From contig NZ_NSGH01000003.1 in the NCBI RefSeq assembly GCF_002295105.1, positions 112,176 through 176,175 of the forward strand: a DNA stretch of 64,000 nt, read 5' to 3'. The notes beneath the pieces are model-generated. The model worked only from the letters and a program-made list of their open reading frames with translations, made no database searches and was not told the origin of the DNA. The translations under genes were made by a program, and so were the position numbers. This document shows, in pieces, positions 1-8,832 of the stretch (positions are counted from its first letter, which is position 1; each line of letters opens with the position of its first letter). This DNA is from Salimicrobium humidisoli (GTDB lineage Bacteria > Bacillota > Bacilli > Bacillales > Halobacillaceae).

Positions 1-1284
1 GCGAATCAGGCGTCTATAGCGATTGAGAATGCAACATTATTTTCACAGAATGAAAGAAACAAAAGAATTCATGAGGAACTTTCTAAAGTTTCACTGGCGA
101 AAGGAGGACTGGCAGATATCACCTCCACCCTGTCGAAACTTATTGATGAACCGGTGATTGTTTATAATGAAATGATGGATATAATAGCAACGTCCGATAA
201 AGAATTGGATTCAATATCCCTCGAGTTGAAGGAGGAGACCATACAGGGGGCGGAGCGTCCTGTTTTTGAAACGGAAACGCTCTCTGAACAAGTATCATTA
301 AACGGGGAGGAACGACTCGTCTATTTTTTCCCGATAGCTGCTGATACGCGTTTTTTCGGATTGCTGGCTGTACCCATAATGAATGGTACGGATGTGGATC
401 CACTGGATCAATTTGCCGTAGAACAGGCGGTGACGGTTTTTGCCATGGAAATCGATCGTCAGGAAAGACTCGTGGAGGAGCACTTCAATTATTCCGGTTC
501 TATTCTCGAGAGAATCATCCATCATCCATACGAAGATCTATCCTCGCTGAATTTAACAGAGATGAATTTCCCGGAGCATGATTACCACAATTATTGCATA
601 GCTCAGTTGTACTTCAGGGATCCATTGCTGTCTTTCGAAAAAATGACTGAGAAGAAGCAGAAAATAATGAGGATGTTTTACCGAGAATTCTCAAGACTAC
701 CATACAGGACTCTCGTATATGACCGGAATCTGGAAGTCAACGTCATGTTTACGGTTCCGGGGTATCTGTCGGAGACGGCCGTATACGAAAAACTGGGACG
801 TATATTCAATAAGATAATGGGTTATTCTGCTGCATATGCCGGGATAAGCGGAAGCATAGGACTCGGAAGAACAGTCACAAAACTGAACGAAGTACACTAT
901 TCCTATTACGACGCTAAGAGATGTGTGGAATTCCTGCAGTCCACTTATCAGGAAAGGTATATAATGAATTACCGGCAGCTGGGTCCGTATCGGCTTTTTT
1001 TGAAAATGGAACGGGATGAATTGTGGAACTACAGAAGCGAAATTCTTCTTCCGATAATCGAACATGACGAAAAATATGGGTCGGAGCTTCTGGATACGCT
1101 GAAGATATATCTGGATACTAATCAGAATATGGCGGAGAGTGGACGACGGCTGTTTCTTCACGTGAATACTATTAAATATCGCCTGGCAACAATTTATAAA
1201 ATTCTCGATATCAAAAGTCTTTCAGGAAAAAAAACCTTTGAATTGCAGCTGGCTTTTCGAATAAATGACTATTTGAATGAATGA
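1..1284 (+). CDS. PucR-family transcriptional regulator (5' end outside window)
   Basis: The reading frame is open from the first base, so the start lies upstream of the window; 427 residues are visible. The first residues (QASIAIENATLFSQ) look like the end of a GAF sensor domain. The last ~60 residues hold a helix-turn-helix with the PucR/CdaR signature (RRLFLHVNTIKYRL). Proteins of this family activate catabolic operons for purines, sugar acids or amino acids in response to a small ligand. The genes that follow on the same strand (membrane protein, amidohydrolase, M20 hydrolase) are the natural targets, which is inference. A strong terminator follows, so it is transcribed separately from them. 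Confidence 0.85.
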   Translation, partial: ANQASIAIENATLFSQNERNKRIHEELSKVSLAKGGLADITSTLSKLIDEPVIVYNEMMDIIATSDKELDSISLELKEETIQGAERPVFETETLSEQVSLNGEERLVYFFPIAADTRFFGLLAVPIMNGTDVDPLDQFAVEQAVTVFAMEIDRQERLVEEHFNYSGSILERIIHHPYEDLSSLNLTEMNFPEHDYHNYCIAQLYFRDPLLSFEKMTEKKQKIMRMFYREFSRLPYRTLVYDRNLEVNVMFTVPGYLSETAVYEKLGRIFNKIMGYSAAYAGISGSIGLGRTVTKLNEVHYSYYDAKRCVEFLQSTYQERYIMNYRQLGPYRLFLKMERDELWNYRSEILLPIIEHDEKYGSELLDTLKIYLDTNQNMAESGRRLFLHVNTIKYRLATIYKILDIKSLSGKKTFELQLAFRINDYLNE

Positions 1285-1287
1285 AGT

Positions 1288-1341
1288 TATAGGAAACCGA
1301 CAAAAATTTCGTTTTGTTTTTGTCGGTTTCCTATATTTTTT
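1288..1341 (+). terminator. Intrinsic terminator of the PucR-type gene
   Basis: A perfect 19-bp inverted repeat (1288-1306 with 1317-1335, core AGGAAACCGACAAAAA) is followed by a T-rich run just after the stop codon. Confidence 0.9.
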
Positions 1342-1394
1342 ATTATTTAAAATTATCTTATAATTTTGACAATAACTAAAAAAGAGGTGAATAC

Positions 1395-2564
1395 ATGGAA
1401 GCTATTTATATTATGGGAATACTGACGGCCATTATTGCCCTCGGTGAAATTTTGTCTATTACTTCAAAAGCGAAAATACCTACTTTGCTCGTAGTTATAG
1501 GTACAGTCTTCATACTTCTTCAGACAGGAGTATTACCGGAGTCATATATTGAAGCGTCCACCTTTGTGGCTGCCGGAAGTGTACTCGTACCGGTGCTGAT
1601 TGTACATTTAGGCACACTTATTCCCCTTTCTGTGCTGAAAAAACAGTACAAAGCCGTACTCATTACACTTATCGGACTTGTTATTTCGGTAGTTACCATG
1701 CTCACGCTTATTACGTTGATCTTCGATTACAATACAGCAGTAGCGGGAGCGGGCCCGCTCACAGGCGGAATCATAGCATACATTGTTACCGCTGAAGGAC
1801 TGACGGAGGCCGGATTCACTACACTGGCAGCTATTCCTGTAGTGGTTTTCGCTCTTCAGAACCTTGTCGGTATGCCTCTGACATCGATTCTGCTGAGTAA
1901 ATACGCTGTAACCATCCGCGATGATCTGTCTCAAAACGGTGCGGAAGAAAGTGGAGAGTCTTCCGATCCGATGATGAGTACTAAAACGAAAAAACTGATT
2001 TTTCCTGACCGGATCATGCAAAGTGACTTCTTTATTTTGTTTTTGCTGTTCATAGGGGGAGTGGCTGCTACGTGGCTTGGAGATGTGACGGGGATCAACT
2101 ACAGCTTATGGTCTCTTGCCATCGGGGTTACCGGGTCAGCGCTCCGATTCTATCCGGACCGGGCTTTGGATAAAGCCAACAGTACCGGTCTTGCGATGGT
2201 AGCTTTAATTGTCGTCGTCATCAGTTCGCTCGTGGGAATTACGTGGGACCAGGTAGTCTCTTCCTTACTGGCTGTAATCGTAACTATAATTATCGGAACG
2301 GCGGGGCTGATGCTCGGCGGACTTATTGGAGGAAAAATATTCAACTGGAAACCGACCAAGTCCATTCCGGTAGTATTGACAGCACTTTATGGGTTTCCGG
2401 GAGATTATCTTATCGTCGAGGAGGTAAGCAGAAGTGTCGGAAGAAACGAAGAAGAACGGAAGCGGATCATGGATGAACTCGTGGCGCCTATGCTGATTGG
2501 AGGATTCACTTCCGTTACGGTAGGTTCAATAGTCGTCGCCAGTATTTTAGTAGGAACTTTATAA
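1395..2564 (+). CDS. Multi-pass membrane protein, putative transporter of unknown substrate
   Basis: This 389-residue protein is almost entirely hydrophobic helices, about 10 membrane spans, with one charged loop near residues 175-205. It starts at ATG 1395 behind AGAGGTG. I do not recognise the family with certainty; the layout of two hydrophobic halves around a hydrophilic loop resembles carboxylate or sodium symporters. It is followed after 30 bp by an amidohydrolase and then an M20 hydrolase, so it probably imports or exports the substrate or product of those enzymes (inference). Conserved-looking motifs include GAGPLTGGIIAYIVTAEG near residue 117 and YGFPGDYLIVEEV near residue 332. Confidence 0.6.
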   Translation: MEAIYIMGILTAIIALGEILSITSKAKIPTLLVVIGTVFILLQTGVLPESYIEASTFVAAGSVLVPVLIVHLGTLIPLSVLKKQYKAVLITLIGLVISVVTMLTLITLIFDYNTAVAGAGPLTGGIIAYIVTAEGLTEAGFTTLAAIPVVVFALQNLVGMPLTSILLSKYAVTIRDDLSQNGAEESGESSDPMMSTKTKKLIFPDRIMQSDFFILFLLFIGGVAATWLGDVTGINYSLWSLAIGVTGSALRFYPDRALDKANSTGLAMVALIVVVISSLVGITWDQVVSSLLAVIVTIIIGTAGLMLGGLIGGKIFNWKPTKSIPVVLTALYGFPGDYLIVEEVSRSVGRNEEERKRIMDELVAPMLIGGFTSVTVGSIVVASILVGTL

Positions 2565-2594
2565 TTTCTTAAATAAAAGAAGGAGGAGAGGAAT

Positions 2595-3836
2595 ATGAGT
2601 ATCACGGTGATAAAAAACGGTGTGTTGATCGACGGAAAAGGTAAAGAACCGCAAAAAGGAATGTCGGTAGTTATAGAAGACAATAGAATTAAACAGGTGA
2701 TAGCTTTAAAGGATCTTGTAATACCGGAGAATGCTGACATTATTGATGCAGAAGGGAAGTATATCCTTCCCGGTTTTATAGATACTCACGTTCATATGGC
2801 TATGGAAATGGGCGGCCTGGAAGAAACCATTTTGACTCCATTCTCCTACCGTTTCTACAAAAGTATCCATTACATGAGAAGAACACTGAACGCTGGTATC
2901 ACTTCAGTGAGAGATGCCGGTTTTTCCGATCTGGGAATGAAGAAAGCGGTGGAAGACGGTCTTACAGCCGGCCCCCGTATGCAGCTGAGTATTAATCCTC
3001 TTACCATTACCGGGGGCCATGGGGATAATTGGAACCGTTCGGGGGTCGACACTACTCTGCAGACATACACCGGCATGCCGGATGCCATATGCGATGGAGT
3101 GGAAGAAGTAAGAAAGACCGTCAGGAAAATGCTGAGAGCCGGGGCTGAAGTGATAAAAGTACATGCCACCGGCGGGGTATCAAGTCCGACGGATCACCCT
3201 GAATTCACTCAGTTTTCTCAGGAAGAGCTGGAAGTGATGGTGGAGGAAGCAGCTTATCGCAAAGGCATCAGAGTAATGGCCCACGCTCAAGGGGCCGAAG
3301 GGATCAAGAACGCTGTTCGTGCAGGTATACATTCGATTGAACACGGCATTTATATAGATGATGAGGCGATTGAACTGATGCGGGAAAATGATACATTCCT
3401 TGTGCCGACACTTCTTGCCCCGGTATCTGTGCTTGAATCGGCAGAAGGTGAAAATTCCATGGCTTCGTATGCTATCGAGAAATCGAAAGAAGTGATTGAA
3501 GTTCATAAAGAAAGCATCGCAAAAGCCCACCGGGCAGGAGTGAAAATCGCTATGGGTACGGATGCAGGAGTTTTCGCGCACGGCACTAACCTGAGAGAAC
3601 TCGGCTTGTTGTGCGATGCGGGCATGACACCTATGGAAGTACTGACAGCCACGACGAAGACTGCCGCCGAATGCCTCGGGTGGGAAAAGGAAGTCGGTAC
3701 GATTGAAGAAGGAAAACTGGCAGACGTTATTATGACGGATGTTGATCCTCTGGCTGAAATCCGTAAACTGGAAGACAGTGAGAGAATCGTGATGGTCATG
3801 AAAGATGGAAAGATTCAAAAGAACCTGATCCGGTAG
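2595..3836 (+). CDS. Metal-dependent amidohydrolase (imidazolonepropionase/prolidase-like)
   Basis: A 413-residue amidohydrolase-superfamily enzyme. The metal ligands are visible as HVHMAMEM (about residue 63), a probable metal-bridging Lys in EVIKVHATGG (about 190), the two His of MAHAQGAEG and IEHGIYI (about 230-250), and the Asp of MGTDAG (about 319). Such enzymes hydrolyse cyclic amides, imidazolones or dipeptides in the cytoplasm. A good ribosome site (AGGAGGAGAGG) precedes ATG 2595. It sits between the membrane protein and an M20 hydrolase 15 bp downstream; together they suggest ring opening followed by decarbamoylation of a nitrogen heterocycle. The exact substrate cannot be read from sequence. 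Confidence 0.85.
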   Translation: MSITVIKNGVLIDGKGKEPQKGMSVVIEDNRIKQVIALKDLVIPENADIIDAEGKYILPGFIDTHVHMAMEMGGLEETILTPFSYRFYKSIHYMRRTLNAGITSVRDAGFSDLGMKKAVEDGLTAGPRMQLSINPLTITGGHGDNWNRSGVDTTLQTYTGMPDAICDGVEEVRKTVRKMLRAGAEVIKVHATGGVSSPTDHPEFTQFSQEELEVMVEEAAYRKGIRVMAHAQGAEGIKNAVRAGIHSIEHGIYIDDEAIELMRENDTFLVPTLLAPVSVLESAEGENSMASYAIEKSKEVIEVHKESIAKAHRAGVKIAMGTDAGVFAHGTNLRELGLLCDAGMTPMEVLTATTKTAAECLGWEKEVGTIEEGKLADVIMTDVDPLAEIRKLEDSERIVMVMKDGKIQKNLIR

Positions 3837-3851
3837 AAAGGAAGTAGACAT

Positions 3852-5138
3852 ATGGAGGAGAACGAATTGTATTCGAAACTGATGAATGGTTACAAAACCG
3901 AGTTTGATCGAAATGGAGTGAGCGGTCAAAGGGTAGCTGCCCGTCTTCATAAACTTTCTGAAATAGGCAGAACCGGGGACGGGGGAAGTTTCCGTCTCGG
4001 TTTCTCCAAAGAAGAGCAGGAAGCAAAAAGACTTCTGAAAAGTTGGATGAGGGAAGCGGGACTCTCGGTCTCCGATGATGAAGCGGGGAATGTGTTCGGC
4101 AGAATGAGAGGCGGAAATGAGCCATCTTCCGTTCTGATGAGCGGGTCTCACCTCGACAGTGTGCCGAATGGAGGACATTTTGACGGCCCTGTCGGAGTCA
4201 TCTCTTCACTTGAGATAGTCGAAGCATGGAACGCGAGCGGTTTTCTTCCTGATTTCGATTATGAAGTGGTTATTTTTTCCGATGAAGAAGGCTCCCGGTT
4301 TCAGAGCGGTTTAACAGGCAGCAGAGCGATGACGGGTAAAGTCGATATGGACATCCAGAAAGGCTTGAAAGACAGTGAGGGTACTGCTTTTCCGGAAGTT
4401 ATCCAGGAGGTCGGTTTATCTGATTCGACGTTTGCCGAAGCTGCAAACCATAACAAAAATATAAAAGAATATGTAGAAATACATATTGAACAGGGGAAGA
4501 TACTCGAAAAGGAAAACCTTCCCGTAGGAATCGTTTCGGGGATTGCAGGACCTTGCTGGCTCAGCGTTACATTTACCGGAGAAGCCGGACACGCCGGTAA
4601 CACCCCTATGACTGCAAGAAGAGACCCTCTCGCAGCTGCCGGGGCTTTTGTAAGCTCCATCCCGGATATGCCGGGGGAGGTCAGTGGATCCGCGGTGGCC
4701 ACAGTAGGGAAACTGGAGGTCCGTCCGAATGGAGCGAACGTTATCCCCGGGACAGTGGAACTGATTGTGGATATACGTGATATTCGTAAAGAAGACAGAG
4801 ATGTACTCACGGAGCGTATAATAGAAGAAGCTGAAACGCTGGCCGAAAAACATGATGTCGACGTGGAGTACCAACAGAACTTCGAAGTATCTCCCGTCCC
4901 TGTCCCCGCAGAAACGAAGGAACTTTTACACAACGCTGTGAATGATGAAGGGATAAGAGCGGTGGAAATACCGAGCGGTGCCGGTCACGATGCACTGGTG
5001 ATCGGTCACCGGTACCCGGTGGCTATGCTCTTTATAAGAAATAAAGACGGTATCAGCCATACTCCGGAAGAATGGGCAGGGCTGAATGACATCGTTCAGG
5101 GGATTCACGTGTTGAAGACCTACCTCGAAAAAAAATGA
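3852..5138 (+). CDS. M20-family Zn hydrolase (N-carbamoyl-L-amino acid hydrolase / allantoate deiminase type)
   Basis: A 428-residue M20 peptidase-family amidase of the hydantoinase/carbamoylase group. Zn ligands are recognisable in SGSHLDSVPNGGHFDGPVG (about residue 97) and FSDEEGSRF (about 142); VEIHIEQG (about 210) and a late histidine in GAGHDAL are also typical, as is a dimerisation-domain block GHAGNTPMTARRDPL. These enzymes remove a carbamoyl group from ureido acids, releasing ammonia, carbon dioxide and an amino acid. It is the last gene of a probable operon with the preceding transporter-like gene and amidohydrolase. Carbamoylase, ureidoglycolate-type or allantoate activity cannot be told apart here. 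Confidence 0.85.
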   Translation: MEENELYSKLMNGYKTEFDRNGVSGQRVAARLHKLSEIGRTGDGGSFRLGFSKEEQEAKRLLKSWMREAGLSVSDDEAGNVFGRMRGGNEPSSVLMSGSHLDSVPNGGHFDGPVGVISSLEIVEAWNASGFLPDFDYEVVIFSDEEGSRFQSGLTGSRAMTGKVDMDIQKGLKDSEGTAFPEVIQEVGLSDSTFAEAANHNKNIKEYVEIHIEQGKILEKENLPVGIVSGIAGPCWLSVTFTGEAGHAGNTPMTARRDPLAAAGAFVSSIPDMPGEVSGSAVATVGKLEVRPNGANVIPGTVELIVDIRDIRKEDRDVLTERIIEEAETLAEKHDVDVEYQQNFEVSPVPVPAETKELLHNAVNDEGIRAVEIPSGAGHDALVIGHRYPVAMLFIRNKDGISHTPEEWAGLNDIVQGIHVLKTYLEKK

Positions 5139-5150
5139 TCAGAATATATG

Positions 5151-5200
5151 CACAGCCTGGAGAAATCGGGAACATACCTCTTCAGGCTGTGATTTTTTTA
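5151..5200 (+). terminator. Intrinsic terminator
   Basis: CACAGCCTG and CAGGCTGTG arms flank a ~25-base loop and are followed by a run of seven T; it closes the 1395-5138 operon. Confidence 0.75.
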
Positions 5201-5302
5201 TGAAGGTTGTGCTTCAATTGGAAGAAAGCTGTTAAAATGTATTACACTGCGTATAAAGATGCCAGAAAGAAAAGTAAAGGAAATCATTCAGGAGGTGCGG
5301 GT

Positions 5303-6283
5303 ATGAAAACAATTCGATGGGGGATCATAGGCTGTGGAACAGTGACAGAGCATAAAAGTGGTCCTGCTTTTCAACAGGTGGAGCAGAGTTCACTTACGGC
5401 TGTAATGAGAAGGGACGGGGAGAAAGCGAAAGATTACGCTGAGCGCCACGGGGTGCCCAGATGGTATGATCGTGCCGAGGATCTCATTATGGATGAGGAA
5501 GTCGATGCCGTCTATATCGCTACACCTCCCTCGTCACATATGAAATATACGAAGATGGCTGCCGAAGCCGGAAAGCCGGTATATGTAGAGAAACCGATGG
5601 CAAGAAATGCAGAAGAGTGCAGAACGATGATAGAAGCCTGTGATAAAAATGACGTGCCGCTGTTCGTCGCTTATTACAGAAGGTCTCTGCCACGATTTCT
5701 GAAAGTGAAAGAGCTGATCGGAAAGGGAAGAATCGGGGACGTCCGTTTCGCAGCGATTCAGCACACGAAGAAACCTGTATCGAAACAGGAAGACGGCACA
5801 TGGCCGTGGAGGGTCCTTCCGGAGGAAAGCGGGGGCGGGTTATTGTACGATGTAGGTTCTCACACTCTTGACCTGTTCGATTTCCTGCTGGGACCTCTCA
5901 CAGAAATAAAAGGAGCTGCCCACAATTTTGACGACGCCTACCCGGCGGAAGATACTGTGCGCGGAAGCTGGAAATTCGAAAACGGGGCAGTCGGCACCGG
6001 AGTATGGAATTTCTCCTCCTATAGAAACGGGGATACCAATCGTATTGTCGGCACGAGGGGAGAAATAATATTTTCCACTTTCGGCGATGAGTCTGTGAAG
6101 CTCGTGACGGGTTCCGGGGAAGAGTCTTTTTATATTGAGCATCCGGCCCATATCCAGTATTATCATATCCAATCCATCGTTAACGAACTGCTTGGAAGAG
6201 GAACCTGTCCGAGCACGGGGAAGAGCGCACTGCGTACGAACAGGGTGATGGAAGAGCTCGTAGAAAATTATTACTTTTCCTGA
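5303..6283 (+). CDS. Gfo/Idh/MocA-family NAD(P)-dependent oxidoreductase
   Basis: A 326-residue protein with an N-terminal Rossmann fold (WGIIGCGTVTEHK, glycines for dinucleotide binding) and the family signature around EKPMARNAEEC (about residue 96). The C-terminal half is the mixed alpha/beta substrate domain, with DVGSHTLDLFDFLLG around the usual catalytic histidine region. Family members oxidise or epimerise sugars, inositols and similar polyols. An upstream in-frame extension exists, but ATG 5303 is preferred because GGAGG lies at the right distance. It stands alone, convergent with the next gene. Substrate unknown. Confidence 0.85.
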   Translation: MKTIRWGIIGCGTVTEHKSGPAFQQVEQSSLTAVMRRDGEKAKDYAERHGVPRWYDRAEDLIMDEEVDAVYIATPPSSHMKYTKMAAEAGKPVYVEKPMARNAEECRTMIEACDKNDVPLFVAYYRRSLPRFLKVKELIGKGRIGDVRFAAIQHTKKPVSKQEDGTWPWRVLPEESGGGLLYDVGSHTLDLFDFLLGPLTEIKGAAHNFDDAYPAEDTVRGSWKFENGAVGTGVWNFSSYRNGDTNRIVGTRGEIIFSTFGDESVKLVTGSGEESFYIEHPAHIQYYHIQSIVNELLGRGTCPSTGKSALRTNRVMEELVENYYFS

Positions 6284-6294
6284 TCGATCTCTCC

Positions 6295-7161
6295 TTAACT
6301 GTCCGACTGCTTTACACTGAGAACAGTAATGGTGAACAGGATGACGACCATACCTGCAAGCTGAATAATGGTGAGGGTGTCTCCCAGCAGTAAAACTCCA
6401 AAAAGAGAAGCCGTAACGGGTTCTGCCATGGCGACCATGGAAGCGGTGGAAGGGGCTGTCGAACGCATCCCTATTACGTAAATAATGAAAGATATACCTG
6501 CGCCGATGAGACCGAGCAGAATAAACCATCCTGCATCTCCTGAGGTTATTGCATTTGTTACCTCTGTAGTGTCATTAAGAGGTAATAGGATTAAACAGAA
6601 GGTGAGAAAAGCGATACTTACAATCGTCTTCGGTTCGCCGATCGCCGTCGCTTTTTTGAAACCGAATATAAAGAGGGCATAAGAAATACCTGCACCCAGT
6701 CCGGCTGCAGTACCGTAGACACCGCCCGAAAGGTTTGCCGTGTCATATGCCCCGGTGAGCAGAACGATACCGAAAAGAACGCTCAGAATACATGCCCACT
6801 TAAACCAGCTCGAGTTCTCTATCTTCAGTAAAAAAGAAACGAGCAGAACGAAAATCGGAGCTGTATACATAAGCGTGGCTGCAACAGCAATACTGGACGC
6901 TTCAATTGCGAAAAAATAGAAGGTGAAATTTCCGGCCACCCCTGCGCCCGCAAGCACGGAGAAGATCATCGTCCGGGGAGTGAAGGCCGCTTTCTTTTTT
7001 CGGCCGGCGAGCCACCACCCCGCGAATAACAGTAACCCTACTGCTCCGCGATAAAAAGAAATCACGAGAGGGCTCCACCCTTTATCCATCAGTATATCTG
7101 CTATTCCGCCGGAAATTCCCCAGAATACAGCTGCAAGCACTACCAGAATTATTCCTCTCAT
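6295..7161 (-). CDS. EamA/DMT-superfamily membrane exporter
   Basis: A 288-residue protein with about ten hydrophobic helices in two EamA repeats. The first begins with VLAAVFWGISGGIADIL and the second (about residue 148) with GLGAGISYALFIFG. Drug/metabolite transporters of this kind export amino acids, nucleosides or drugs across the cytoplasmic membrane. The stop lies 11 bp from the end of the convergent oxidoreductase gene. Nothing in the sequence identifies the substrate. Confidence 0.85.
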   Translation of the reverse strand: MRGIILVVLAAVFWGISGGIADILMDKGWSPLVISFYRGAVGLLLFAGWWLAGRKKKAAFTPRTMIFSVLAGAGVAGNFTFYFFAIEASSIAVAATLMYTAPIFVLLVSFLLKIENSSWFKWACILSVLFGIVLLTGAYDTANLSGGVYGTAAGLGAGISYALFIFGFKKATAIGEPKTIVSIAFLTFCLILLPLNDTTEVTNAITSGDAGWFILLGLIGAGISFIIYVIGMRSTAPSTASMVAMAEPVTASLFGVLLLGDTLTIIQLAGMVVILFTITVLSVKQSDS

Positions 7162-7352
7162 TTCCGCACACTCCCTTCTCCTGTTCTCCCGACCGTTTTT
7201 GCGAAGGGATGTTTTAGGGGAATTTCCTTTACAGAAAACAGTTCAAACATCTATTTCGCAGACTGTATGAAGTGACAGTAATCCATTGTAAAAGATTATG
7301 AATAACCTTTTTATCAATGTGGATAGTCGGGAAATAATTTTACTGATTTAAA

Positions 7353-7380
7353 GATCCAAATAATAATCCGTTACGTATAC
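7353..7380 (+). promoter_or_regulatory. Putative ECF-sigma promoter, copy 1 (sigma/anti-sigma operon)
   Basis: GATCCA at 7353-7358, then exactly 15 bases, then CGTATAC(T) from 7374. The same motif with identical spacing lies upstream of the duplicated surface protein (9674) and, on the minus strand, the sortase (15211). Its place before the sigma gene fits autoregulation, usual for ECF factors. Assignment to this sigma factor is inference. Confidence 0.75.
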
Positions 7381-7450
7381 TTAGTGAGAAACGTTGTAAT
7401 CCAGTATTCTATTTTCTATAATAGGTTTACTAAAATTAAAGGAGAATCAG

Positions 7451-8011
7451 ATGAGTAAACCGGATGAAGAACTCTACCGGCGTCTGCTGCATAAAGATAA
7501 AGACGCTCTTGAACAGCTATACGATAAATATGAGAAACTCGTCTTCTCTTTTAGTTACAAGATGACGAACAATCACGGGTTGTCGGAAGAAGTCGTCCAG
7601 GACGTATTCATGAAATTATGGACTCAAAAAGGTACGTATGACGAATCGAAGGGGAAATTTTCGAGCTGGCTGCTCACGGTTGTGAGAAATGCGGCCATTG
7701 ATCTGATGAGGAAAAAGAAAGACACTCCTTATGAACTCGAGGAAAGGGATGCACTTCAGACTAATGAGCCCTCGATCGAGGAGATGTACGAATCGAAAGA
7801 AGAAGCGACGGCCGTACGCCAGTCGATGAAAGTATTGAAAGAAGACCAACAGAAGGTAATACGGCTGTTTTATTTTGACGCAAAATCACATAGTGAGATA
7901 GCGGAACAGCTGGATGTGCCTCTGGGAACAGTAAAGGGACGAATCCGAATGGCGTTGAAACATTTACAGACTGAGATGACGGAAAGAGAAGGGGGGAGAG
8001 GTACGACATGA
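7451..8011 (+). CDS. RNA polymerase ECF-type sigma factor
   Basis: A 186-residue sigma-70 family protein with only regions 2 and 4. Region 2 (about residues 20-90) contains YDKYEKLVFSFSYKM and EEVVQDVFMKLW. Region 4 (about 125-180) contains VIRLFYFDAKSHSEIAEQL and the helix PLGTVKGRIRMALKHL. The start ATG 7451 follows AAAGGAG. Its stop overlaps the start of an anti-sigma gene by 4 bp (ATGA), so the two are translationally coupled. A promoter-like motif upstream is shared with two envelope genes further on, which suggests it controls cell-surface functions and its own synthesis. Confidence 0.93.
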   Translation: MSKPDEELYRRLLHKDKDALEQLYDKYEKLVFSFSYKMTNNHGLSEEVVQDVFMKLWTQKGTYDESKGKFSSWLLTVVRNAAIDLMRKKKDTPYELEERDALQTNEPSIEEMYESKEEATAVRQSMKVLKEDQQKVIRLFYFDAKSHSEIAEQLDVPLGTVKGRIRMALKHLQTEMTEREGGRGTT

Positions 8012-8766
8012 GTGATAAACAATGTGATAACCTGATAGATTACTTTAACGGGCATTTGTCCGGGGAAGAAGAGGCTCAATTTGAGGATCACCTGGCAAAG
8101 TGTGAGTCGTGCCGGGAAGAACTGGCTGAATTGCGTGAGCTTACCGGGTCTCTCCCTTATCTTTCCGAGCCGATTGAACCGGATAGCGGTATGAAGAACC
8201 GTGTACTCTCTTCCATTTTTGAGGAAGAGGAAAAAGAAGAGAATTATGAAAATGTAACTTCTATTGAAGAGAAGCAGAGAGAGACCACGCCCTCCAGATC
8301 AAGAAAAAGAAACTGGGCCGTATGGGGCCTCGCAGCTGCACTTGCTGCATCCCTCGTCGGAAATGCGGCATTCCTGACCCAGTGGTCCGGCACTTCCACA
8401 ACTCAGCCGGAGGAGGAAGTTGTGATCGATAGCCTTGAGCAGAATCTTGCGCTTCAGAACCCGGAAGGAGGAGAAGCCAAAGGTCAGGCTTCCATGGTCG
8501 GGAATGACGGAGAGGCGCAGCTCGTGGTTCAGGCTGAACAGCTTGCTCCTCTCTCGGGTAATGAGGCATATCAGGTTTGGCTTCTTGAGGAAGGAAGTCC
8601 GGTAAGAGCCGGAACGTTCGTAACGAACGAAGAAGGTTCCGGAGCAGTAACCTATCCTATGGATAAGCTTCAGGACGGTAACTGGGATACCCTCGCTATC
8701 ACGAAAGAACCGGGGCCTGACAGTGAAACACCTCAGGGAGAAATCGTACTGGCAGCCGAGATATAA
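8008..8766 (+). CDS. Membrane anti-sigma factor, RskA type with zinc-finger N-terminus
   Basis: A 252-residue protein. The cytoplasmic N-terminus has a ZAS-type metal motif (His28, Cys32, Cys35 in HLAKCESC) that would hold the sigma factor. One membrane segment lies near residues 98-120 (WAVWGLAAALAASLVGNAAF). The outer C-terminal domain matches the anti-sigma-K/RskA layout (AYQVWLLEEGSPVRAG, then ALAITKEPGPDSETPQGE near the end). RskA-type proteins release their sigma factor after regulated proteolysis in response to an envelope or redox signal. Coupled to the sigma gene by a 4-bp overlap and closed by a terminator. Confidence 0.92.
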   Translation: MSDKQCDNLIDYFNGHLSGEEEAQFEDHLAKCESCREELAELRELTGSLPYLSEPIEPDSGMKNRVLSSIFEEEEKEENYENVTSIEEKQRETTPSRSRKRNWAVWGLAAALAASLVGNAAFLTQWSGTSTTQPEEEVVIDSLEQNLALQNPEGGEAKGQASMVGNDGEAQLVVQAEQLAPLSGNEAYQVWLLEEGSPVRAGTFVTNEEGSGAVTYPMDKLQDGNWDTLAITKEPGPDSETPQGEIVLAAEI

Positions 8767-8777
8767 ACTTCACGAAA

Positions 8778-8808
8778 GCCGTCTCCTTTACAGGGGGACG
8801 GTTTTTTA
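8778..8808 (+). terminator. Intrinsic terminator of the sigma/anti-sigma operon
   Basis: GCCGTCTCC pairs with the GGGGACGGT arm and is followed by six T, 12 bp after the anti-sigma stop. Confidence 0.85.
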
Positions 8809-8832
8809 CAAATAATTAAGGAGGGTTTTGGA

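Noticed and set aside
3180..4178. 332-codon minus-strand frame across the amidohydrolase and M20 genes
   Set aside because: Antisense to two well-supported enzymes, with Cys/His/Phe/Ser-rich composition unlike the acidic proteins of this genome.
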